From NCBI GenBank assembly GCA_950097015.1, contig CATNEN010000002.1, forward strand, positions 6,155,501 to 6,219,500: a stretch of 64,000 nucleotides of DNA. The letters run 5' to 3'. How positions within the stretch are numbered: position 1 is the first letter of the stretch; every line of letters starts with the position of its first letter. The translations under genes and the position numbers were made by a program. The notes beneath the pieces are model-generated. The model was not told the DNA's origin and ran no database searches. It saw nothing but the letters and a program-made list of their open reading frames with translations. The stretch is from Macrostomum hystrix (lineage: Eukaryota > Platyhelminthes > Macrostomidae). This document shows positions 55,517 to 64,000 of this stretch, piece by piece.

Positions 55517-58500
55517 TGTGCTAGAGTTAAAACAACGCATTAATTTTATTGCATACATCCATTCTTTATTTTCGTAAGTTATTTACTATATTAATCTTAT
55601 TTCTAATTTTAATTTATAATGTTTTACAGAAACATTTTTGTTATAAATATAATGGACGGGTATAATTAGAAATTATATGTTTAAATAATAAAAATTTAAT
55701 GGCTAACGAAATGATAATCTCTATAACTCTTAATATTTCTTTAAACCAATTTATTTTTTTGTCGTTTAAAAGTACTAAAAAGTTTTCTTTAGTGCCATCT
55801 ATACGTAGTAGACCCTTGTACCTAGACGCAAGCCAATTGCTAGTTTCTGTTAGCTTAGAAACTGTTTCTTTGCTCTGTAAACTTCGTCTTATTGTTATAA
55901 TTTTTAAGACAAGTAAAATTATTTTGCTGTGTAAAAAACTGTACAGTTACTGTCGTCGTTTAGCGGTAGTTGACAATACTATTTTTCGATTTCAATGATG
56001 ACGTAGCTGCGTTGTCTTAAAAGCATGCTTTTTTAAGTCTCGCTTAAGGTTTCTACCTGTCTGCCACTAAATAAATAAGAACAATGCGTCTTTAACTTGT
56101 GTTGTATTTGCAGTGTAACTTCTTTATCAAACCAGAGCTCAAAGGCCCGCCTTAAGAAATCAAAAACTTGCATAGCTGCCCAAACACTGCCTAAACACTG
56201 ACTAATATCTGTCAAATCACTGCCTAATTACTGCCTAATCACTCTGTAATCATTTTCTAATCACTGGCTAATCACTGGCTAATCACAGGCTAATCACTGG
56301 CTAATCACTGGCTTATCACTGGCTAATCACTGGCTAATCACTCTGTAATCATTTTCTAATCACTCTGTAATCATTTTCTAATCACTCTGTAATCATTTTC
56401 TAATCACTCTGTAATCATTTTCTAATCACTCTGTAATCATTTTCTAATCACTCTGTAATCATTTTCTAATCACTCTGTAATCATTTTCTAATCACTCTGT
56501 AATCATTTTCTAATCACTCTGTAATCATTTTCTAATCACTCTGTAATCATTTTCTAATCACTCTGTAATCATTTTCTAATCACTCTGTAATCATTTTCTA
56601 ATCACTCTGTAATCATTTTCTAATCACTCTGTAATCATTTTCTAATCACTCCGTAATCATTTTCTAATCACTCTGTAATCATTTTCTAATCACTGGCTAA
56701 TCACTGGCTAATCACTGGCTAATCACTGGCTAATCACTGGCTAATCACTGGCTAATCACTGGCTAATCACTGGCTAATCACCGGCTAATCACAGCCCATT
56801 CACAGCTTATCTCGTAGTTGCTTTAATGCTTCAACATAGAATCAAACGGAGCAAAGCAAAAATTAAGGATTAGAAGTTACGCGCCATTTTACTCAGGTGC
56901 GTAACTGGTATAGACAGGAAGTCAAACAGTACACCTGACAGTAGAAGACAGGTATAGACCTCTCTGGGTTATCTATACTGGTTCAATAAACATATTAAAA
57001 ATACAATCAATACGCGGTTGTGTGCAAACTCGATCCCAAGTCCTTGGAGAGTAATTTTACTCTTTGATCCCCCATTACTTACGAGTACCAGTTTCCCCCA
57101 TAGAATCGTCAGTGAGCCTTGAGGCCAGCTTGGGTGGTTCGTAGCACGTGACTCGATGAGTCATCGCCTTGATCTCTCGGACCCCTCAAAACGCCCACCC
57201 CACCTCCGCTTTGCATTGACGGGAGCTTAGCCTTCAAATGTCCTGTTAATTTACGCGAATCCCTTCATATTTTTCCCGACTTTAATAAGAATTATAAGAA
57301 TCCCTATCCCTAACAAGCTCGTATATTAATTCCCCATCCCCCCCGAGTCGTCACGGCAAGCCTTCACCCCTGAAGAGCAACGACAGTCGTCCTTGCGCCC
57401 AGCCGCCTGACCCTGCAGTACAGCCGAGTCCAGCTGCATCTGGTTGAGCCCAAGTTAAATTAATACCGTCAGTAGCATCAAGGTATTTGCTATTTTGCTT
57501 TTGACCACATCAGGCAGGAAAATTTCTTGCAGACTAAATAATAGAAGGTAATGTGATAATCTAATTCTAATATAAAAACGGTACGATAGTACTAATAGCA
57601 GTACAGTTTGCACACAGCCGCATTCAGGAGAGGCTAGGCTTTCACTAGGCGGCACAGACCTTGTAAGAAGGGATTGAAACTCTGTATTGAAACTTTAGCG
57701 AATGCCTCATCCCCAGCTAAGGTAGGATTGTGTAAAGTACAAAAGAACCCCCTATGCGAAAGACCTTGCTTCTAGCACTGACAAGAACACCCAGTAGATG
57801 CCCAGCATGCAGTACCATTTAGCAGCCATTATCGTCTCTCTTTGGCCTAAATATTAGTCGTAGCAACCGAGGCCCCGGCCTCGTTAGGATTTATTTATGG
57901 AGTCCAGAACCGCACGTGGTGGTGGCAGATCGGCAGACCTTGGCCAATCGGACACACAAAACCAGCTACCAACCATCAGTAAGACTGGTGCCACTTGGGG
58001 GAGTAAGGCCTGATCCCTTCCACCTTGGGATCCCCTCATGCATCATGGGATTTCCAACGCTGGCACGGAGCCATCCCCGGGTTTCAGCACAATATAAAAA
58101 ATGTATATTATATACGTTGACATAACGAAACTTTGTGAGCAGAAAATTATGGTTTTTGCCATCAGACACCCCGACGAGAATCGTTGAATATCTCGAACAT
58201 GCCGATTTTGGCAATTCTGGAAATTGTTTCAGTGGATGGAGTGGTAAATTGTAGCCAGTGTTCCGGATTTTCATGACTATTGGTAGAATATTTTGGGAGA
58301 TGCAAAAAAGAAAGAAAAAAGTTAAATACCCACGGCGCTTTTCTACCGGTAAGGCAAGCAAAACAATTGACCAAACAAAAGCATAGTCAAGAGAACCACC
58401 AATGAACCGATAAAACAGAAATCAGGTTTTGCAAAAAAAATTTGAGGTAGACCGAGTGCATCCCGAGAAAAAACTTGGAATCAGAAATTTTACTTACTGT

Positions 58501-58783
58501 TGAATAAAATAAGAGCATAGAAAATAAAAGAGCTGGTTGCAAAAAATGGCTCATTGTTTGACCGTCTGTGACAATAATAACCTATACGAGCTAAGTCGAA
58601 AGCAGTCTGAGAGCAGTTTTTATCAAGCTATTCAATAATTCGTTTTTTAAATAGCGTCTTCCTTTGATCCATAAATAATTTGCCGCTTTGACTAGCCGCC
58701 ATAAATGGTCTTTCAAATCTTGCTAGACTAGTTTAAATAGCTGGAATAGATGCGAACTGAGCAGCAATCTTTGACTTGCCATT
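55517..58783. other. Intergenic region, membrane protein / lectin
   Basis: AT-rich flank to about 56200, then an 11/22-bp minisatellite at 56210-56800 (TAATCACTGGC and TAATCACTCTGTAATCATTTTC). A moderately GC-rich stretch without recognised genes lies at 57000-58100, and an AT-rich stretch at 58100-58780. No tRNA, rRNA or snRNA could be identified. Confidence 0.5.
56210..56800. repeat. 11/22-bp minisatellite
   Basis: The flanks are pure 11-bp TAATCACTGGC copies. The centre has about 16 copies of the 22-bp TAATCACTCTGTAATCATTT+TC, apparently a diverged dimer of the 11-bp unit. Confidence 0.9.
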
Positions 58784-59831
58784 ATGAGCTTATCAGCTTC
58801 ACCGCTGAGCATCAACTGTGCGCTGCTCACGCTGCTGGCAATTGTTGTTGCAGCTGATGGCCAGCAGGTGTTGAACTCTATGCAGCACAAGTTCCAGCTG
58901 GCGCACAAGTCCAGCAGCCGGCTGCCGATCAGCTTCGCGACAGATGCCGGGCCAGCAGCCGGCAGCCGGATACGATGCTCGGCCCGCTGCGGAGCCCTGC
59001 CCAGCTGCTTCGGCTTCTTCAGACGGGTCGACTTCGGCTGCGGCTACTTCTTCGGCTGCGACTATTTCAACGAGGAAGCGTGGAACTCCAGCGACACCGA
59101 CTGGGACATCTTTGTACGGCCAGTTGGTGAGCGGCAGTGTGCAATTCAAGACAGTCAAGCTATTGACGTTGAGCGTCGGACTGACAACTTGCAAGTCGGG
59201 GGTTCGATTCCCGTCCACGCTGGAACAGTTTGTGTCCTTTGGCAAGAAACTCATTAAATCTGCACAGTAGAGCTAATTCTCTTGCTAAAGTACACAATTA
59301 TTTCAGTGGAGTCGAGAATCGAACTCACGACCTTTAAGTCGCGAGTCCAACGCTCTTACCACACTAGGCTACAACCGCTCTCATCTGTTTGTTTTAACCA
59401 AACCAACTCCAGCCGCAAAAGTGACTAAACTACCCGCCATCGACTGCAAACAGAGCAGCACCCGCAAGACCGACGGCTGCTGGAAGGCAATCGACGGTGA
59501 CATCAGGCAGAACCTCCTCACGGGCCAGTCCTGCACCCACACCATGTACAACACTGGCGAATGGTGGGAGGCTGAATTAGCTAGCGCTGCCATCGTGGCC
59601 TCCGTGACTCTGTACAACCGGCTCGACTGCTGCAGGCAGCGCCTGAGCAACTTCAGCCTGCTGGTGGACGGCGTACAGTGCCTCCGCGTGGATCTGGGCA
59701 GCGACAGCTTCTCTGTGCGCACCTTCAGCTGCTACGGCTGGGGCAGGCGGGTCAGAGTGCTCAGCATGCTGGTTGACGAACCGCTGCACATCTGCGAGTT
59801 CTTCGCCTACGCCCAGCTGCCTGATGCCTGA
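58784..59831 (+). CDS. Secreted F-type lectin-like protein with PAN-like N-terminal domain, two exons
   Basis: Exons 58784-59126 and 59413-59831; phase 1 junction; 253 aa. A signal peptide is likely (hydrophobic core CALLTLLAIVVAA, cleavage near ADG-QQ). Residues about 30-112 hold a Cys-rich segment (CSARCGALPSCFGFF, CGYFFGCDYF) resembling a PAN/apple-type domain. The C-terminal domain has AIDG, CTHT, WWEAEL, VTLYNRLDCC and RQRL. It fits the F-type (fucolectin) sugar-binding motif H-x24-R-x-D-x4-R/K, with 26 residues between His and Arg here. It probably binds fucosylated glycans outside the cell (inference). The 286-bp intron is almost entirely two head-to-head SINE fragments. Confidence 0.8.
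59147..59390. repeat. Two head-to-head SINE family 1 fragments in the lectin intron
   Basis: 59147-59260 is plus-oriented (B box GGGGGTTCGATTCCC, then GTTTGTGTCCTTTGGCAAGA). 59262-59390 is minus-oriented (TCTTGCTAAAGTACACAATT, then GAGAATCGAACTCACGACCT). Both keep the tRNA-like part. Confidence 0.75.
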
Positions 59832-60149
59832 GACTGGAGAGAGTAGAGATATGAGAGAGGGGAGACGAGAGATAAAAGGGGAGAGATGAGAGATAAGAGA
59901 GGAGAGAGGAGACAGGAGAGAGGAGACAGGAAAGGAAAGAAGATGAAGTGAAGTGAAAATATACGAGCCTATGAAATAATAATAAGCAGTGAATGCCATT
60001 GATTGTTTTTTGTCTTCTTGAAAACGCACGACAAGAATCAACGCTTACGTCATGGAAAGAAATGAGGCCTTCGTTAATTCATATGACCGATCGATTGCTT
60101 CCTTTGTTTTGTAGCTGAGATGAGCTGGATAGCCTACTTATTGTAAGGC

Positions 60150-61172
60150 GTTAGAGTGGACAGTCAGTCTGTCAGGCTGAGAGTCAGGGTTGGAGTCAGT
60201 CAGTCAGGGTGAGAGTCAGTCAGTCAGGGTAAGAGTCCGTTAGTCAGGGTGAGAGTCAGTCAGGGAAAGAGTCCGTCAGTCAGGGTGAGAGCCAGTCAGT
60301 CTGGGTGAGAGTCAGTCAGTCAGGGTGAGAGTCAGTCTGTCTGGGTGATAGTTAGTCAGTCAGGGTGAGAGTCAGTCTGTCTGGGTGAGAGTCAGTCTGT
60401 CTGGGTGAGAGTCAGTCTGTCTGGGTGATAGTTAGTCAGTCAGGGTGAGAGTCAGTCTGTCTGGGTGAGAGTCAGTCTGTCTGGGTGAGAGTCAGGGCGA
60501 GAGTCTGTCAGTCAGAGTGAGAGTCAGTCAGTCTGGGTGAGAGTCAGTCAGGGTGAGAGTCCGTCAGTCAGGGTAAGAGTCCGTCAGTCAGGGTGAAAGT
60601 CAGTCTGTCAGAGTGAGAGTCAGTCAGTCTGGGTGAGAGTCAGTCAGGGTGAGAGTCCGTCAGTCAGGGTAAGAGTCCGTCAGTCAGGGTGAAAGTCAGT
60701 CTGTCTGGGTGAGAGTCAGTCTGTCTGGGTGAGAGTCAGTCAGGGTGAGAGTCAATCAGTCAGGGTAAGAGTCCGTCAGGCAGGGTGAAAGTCAGGGTGA
60801 GAGTCAGTCAGGGTGAGAGTCCGTCAGTCAGGGTGAGAATCCGTCAGTCAGGGTGAGAGTCCGACAGTCAGGGTGAGAGTCCGTCAGTCAGGGTGAGAGT
60901 CCGTCAGTCAGGGCGAGAGTCAGTCAGTCAGGGTGAGAGTCCGTCAGTCAGGGTGAGAGTCAGTCAGGGTGAGAGTCCGTTAGTCAGGGTGAGAGTCCGT
61001 CAGTCAGGGTGAGAGTCCGTCAGTCAGGGCGAGAGTCAGTCAGTCAGGGTGAGAGTCCGTCAGTCAGGGTGAGAGTCAGTCAGGGTGAGAGTCCGTCAGT
61101 CAGGGTGAGAGTCCGTCAGTCAGGGTGAGAGTCCGTCAGTCAGGGTGAGAGTCCGTCATTCAGGGTGACTAA
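60150..61172. repeat. 20-bp minisatellite
   Basis: Tandem CAGTCAGGGTGAGAGTCCGT and close variants, including truncated 12-bp units (CAGGGTGAGAGT), with higher-order blocks at 60910-61090. Confidence 0.9.
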
Positions 61173-62044
61173 GGGTCCCTAAGTTAGCAAAAGCTGTCTC
61201 ACAGCTTCAACAAAATGTTTTTAAAGACATAACAATGCCCAACTGTGTAAACTGGGTTGTAGCATTAGTATTCTTGGCAATTTCATATAAAACTTTACAA
61301 TCAAAGCCATCTTGAGGCGAGAAAAATAGTATCTATTTACATTTGCATGCACAGAAAGTACATTTCGCAGGTAAAAGTACAAAAAAGAATTATCAGTCAA
61401 ACAAGTGTCAATTAAAACTTTGATGGCGCCTAAGAAATAATACAAATAACACTTTAAAAAAATAGACAAGCACCACCCGATATGTATTGATATTGTTTTA
61501 GGAGAAAAGTTGTTACACACCCTTGCCAATGTTATGCGGGATAATATTGAGCTTGCATTAGCCTGTCCGTTGGCTAGAGGAAAAATAAAAGTACATGCAA
61601 AAAGCCAAGCTCGCCAGATAGTCCGTGATAGGTCAAATTGTTGAAGGTGAATTATGGGTAACGGGTGAGAGTTGAAGTCGCTGCTAGTGCTGCATGTGTC
61701 AAGAATGAGTAAAATCAATTAGCAAAGAAGCGATACTTGCTAAATACTGTCACTTCATTTTTTACTGATATATTGATTGATTGATTGACAGGTCGCAATA
61801 AAATAGAATACAAAAGTTGTCGGAAAATAGGCACCTGAAATAGGCAACAGATTGACAAAAACTTAATATAATTTTATAATATAAAAATGCTTAACAAAAA
61901 GTAAAAAACTTGAAATGATGCCTTACAGACGCTTGAACAAACATTGACAAATTGACATAAAAATAATGATAAAATAGTACAGATGTATACAGGAACACGT
62001 AAGCATACAAAATTGTGTTCTCACAGCTTCATGAGTTAAGTCTA

Positions 62045-62575
62045 GGGTGCGGGAGTGGGGTGGCTGCGATTGTCGGCTTGGGGAGTGAGGTGGGTGTGAT
62101 TGTCAGTTGGAGGAGTGGGGTTGGTGCGGTTTTCCTTGGTGGAGTGGGGTGGCTGCGATTGTCGGCTTGGGGAGTGAGGTGGGTGTGATTGTCAGTTGGG
62201 GGAGTGGGGTTGGTGCGGTTTTCCTTGGGGGAGTGGGGTGGCTGTGATTGTCGGCTTGGGGAGTGAGGTGGGTGTGATTGTCAGTTGGGGGAGTGGGGTT
62301 GGTGCGGTTTTCCTTGGTGGAGTGGGGTGGCTGCGATTGTCGGCTTGGGGAGTGAGGTGGGTGTGATTGTCAGTTGGGGGAGTGGGGTTGGTGCGGTTTT
62401 CCTTGGGGGAGTGGGGTGGCTGTGATTGTCGGCTTGGGGAGTGAGGTGGGTGTGATTGTCAGTTGGAGGAGTGGGGTTGGTGCGGTTTTCCTTGGGGGAG
62501 TGGGGTGGCTGTGATTGTCGGCTTTGGGAGTGAGGTGGGTGTGATTGTCAGTTGCGGGAATAGGGTTGTGGAGTG
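62045..62575. repeat. 89-bp higher-order minisatellite
   Basis: Nearly six copies of an approximately 89-bp unit, itself three diverged 29-30-bp subunits sharing GAGTGGGGT and GATTGTC cores. It lies on the PTEN 3' side. Confidence 0.9.
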
Positions 62576-62808
62576 GGTGTGATTGCGATATTCTGCTTGG
62601 GTAGTGGGGGTTCAGTTCCATAAACTGGCGGTGAGAACTTACAGACCGCAGACATCTGCATGCAAGGCATGGAGAAATGGCAAATTTAAGAAAACTGTAG
62701 TGACTTAAAGCTAAAGGAATTGAGAGTATGATTAAAAGAGATTGTTCCAAACGGAAAAGCCATTCCTGGAATCGCTAGTTTTGGCCAGCTGTACTAACCA
62801 ATCAGCAA

Positions 62809-63733
62809 CTAAAGCGCAGTGGTCAAAATGTCTGGCGAGTTAAATTCGTTGGCGATGTCTGGCGAATTCTCTGCTGGTTCTGTCGCCGTCGACGTCGCCG
62901 AAGGGGGCGCAGTCGAAATCGGCGTCGGCGAGGGCGACGACTCGGGATTAGGCCGGTGGTGATGGCGGTGATGATGAGCATGATGTTGATGGGCATGGCG
63001 ATGATTCCGCGACGGCGACAAACGACGCGAAGCTGACGGCGCGCCGTTCTCCCGCGCAGCCGTCGAGCAGTCGCTAAGCGACAAGGCCGAAGCTGATGGC
63101 AGGTCGACGCCGAAGTCGCAGCAGTCCGAATCGTCGGTAATGGACGAGCAGGAGGACGAAGAGGAGGCGGCCGGGCCAACGGCGAAACCGCGGAATTGAT
63201 CGTCGAGTTGACCGTTGTCGACCGTGTCGGGGTAGGCAAAGTTGACGGTAATCTGCGATGGATTGGCGAGGCCGAATGAGAAATGGGAAATGGGGAAATG
63301 GGATCTGGAATAGAGATAAAACAGCTGAGCAGGTGGCACGAACCGCAAATGCCTCGGGATAAACCCGGTGCTGCTTGTCCTTGAAAGCCTTGTCTAGCTC
63401 GCATTTCGTCAGCGTTAGCGATAGTTCGCGGTCAGATTTCGACCTCGTTGAGAAGCCAGCCGCTTCGGTTGAGTCGGCGCGGTTTCGGCGCCACAGAGCG
63501 CCCGGCGTGTCAGGCGGCTGGTTGACTATGAAGAAGGTGTTCAGCCAGCAGTGGAACACCTTGTCCAGGCGGGACAGCAGCTTGCTGCGATTGTAGAACA
63601 CCAGCTTGAAGTCGCCGCTAACAGCAATCGGAGCGGGCGGCCGGATTACAAAAGTGCCGGGTGGCTGGGCAAGGCCGCGGCGTGGCTCAACGCTCTCGGA
63701 TTCGCCGACTGTCTTCAGCGTGCTCTTGTTGTC
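62809..63733 (-). CDS. PTEN: PTEN phosphatase, C2 domain and C-terminal tail (5' part outside window)
   Basis: Exons in transcription order: 63733-63344 and 63252-62809, joined in phase 0 across a 91-bp intron; 277 residues are visible. PTEN dephosphorylates PI(3,4,5)P3 and restrains PI3K-AKT signalling; the C2 domain docks it to membranes. Diagnostic C2 strings are SGDFKLVFYN, KVFHCWLNTFF, LTLTKCELDKAFKDK and, across the intron, ITVNFAY. The catalytic domain with its HCxxGxxR loop lies beyond 64000. The tail is Ser/Asp-rich (SSCSSITDDSDCCDF), as in the phosphorylated tail of vertebrate PTEN, followed by a His-rich run. It ends T-A-L, fitting a class I PDZ ligand like vertebrate T-K-V. The acceptor for the upstream exon is at 63734-63735. 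Confidence 0.93.
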
Positions 63734-64000
63734 CTGCGCACAGGCGGGAGGGATCAGGAACAGGTGGTTGGAGATGTCAGGAACAGGTGGTTGGAGATGT
63801 CAGGAACAGGTGGTTGGAGATGTCAGGAACAGGTGGTTGGAGATGTCAGGAACAGGTGGTTGGAGATGTCAGGAACAGGTGGTTGGAGATGTCAGGAACA
63901 GGTGGTTGGAGATGTCAGGAATAGGTAGTTTAAGAAGTCATGAACAGGTGGTTGGAGTTGGAGTGAATATGAGATCAGGAACCAGGTGAGGATAGGAACA
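63734..64000. repeat. 23-bp minisatellite in PTEN intron
   Basis: About eight copies of AGGAACAGGTGGTTGGAGAT+GTC at 63755-63945, decaying toward the window edge. All sequence here is PTEN intron. Confidence 0.85.

Larger units (their letters stand above)
59832..62808. other. Intergenic region lectin / PTEN
   Basis: 59835-59945 is a purine-rich GAGAGATGAGAGATAAGAGA tract. Two large arrays follow (60150-61170 and 62045-62570). 61200-62040 is AT-rich; the 165-residue open frame at 61221-61718 on the minus strand has no recognisable domain. The final part probably contains the PTEN 3'UTR. Confidence 0.55.

Noticed and set aside
59147-59225. Plus-strand tRNA gene in the lectin intron
   Set aside because: Only the T-arm region is tRNA-like; it continues into SINE sequence.
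61221-61718. 165-residue minus-strand open frame
   Set aside because: AT-rich, no recognisable domain and no splice or paralogue support.

Overview
This is nuclear DNA of an animal. Seven protein-coding genes are recognisable as animal families or as spliced paralogues, their introns obey GT-AG, and a tRNA-Ser gene and tRNA-derived SINEs are present. A segment at 2928-2991 closely resembles, from memory, the spliced leader of the flatworm Macrostomum lignano. Several genes also carry a strong 3' splice acceptor 7-114 nt before the start codon. A free-living flatworm close to Macrostomum is therefore the best guess (inference). Almost every intron or intergenic gap above about 300 bp carries its own minisatellite.

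Layout. 686-4935 (+) holds RPA1 in six exons. 7483-7564 (+) is tRNA-Ser(GCT). 9129-12375 (-) is an hnRNP L homologue in five exons. 15359-26060 (-) is HEATR1/UTP10 in twelve exons. 27353-34057 (-) is an RNF139/TRC8 RING-H2 membrane E3 ligase in five exons. 37702-42608 (+) and 44515-50623 (+) are two tandem paralogues, called gene A and gene B here, of a poorly known family. 53661-55516 (+) is a single-pass mucin-stalk membrane protein. 58784-59831 (+) is a secreted F-type lectin-like protein. 62809-63733 (-) is the C2 domain and tail of PTEN; the gene runs off the right edge.

The most interesting feature is in genes A and B. Each has constitutive 5' exons ending in phase 1, a terminal exon starting in phase 0, and between them a cluster of short exons: six in A and seven in B. 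Every short exon is 3n+2 nt long. Any one of them restores the frame between the flanks, whereas none, two or three break it. This is the signature of mutually exclusive alternative exons, Dscam-style, encoding interchangeable 24-32 residue basic modules. In gene B all seven exons are exactly 77 nt, and a related intronic motif (about GACGTTTCCTGAC) precedes each one by 70-110 nt. I know of no description of this arrangement in this family.

Other genes are ordinary housekeeping or signalling genes with no evident common pathway: RPA1 in DNA replication and repair, hnRNP L in splicing, HEATR1 in ribosome biogenesis, RNF139 in ER ubiquitination and PTEN in PI3K signalling. All exon boundaries were read by eye from frame continuity, GT/AG sites and remembered family alignments. 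No search was run.
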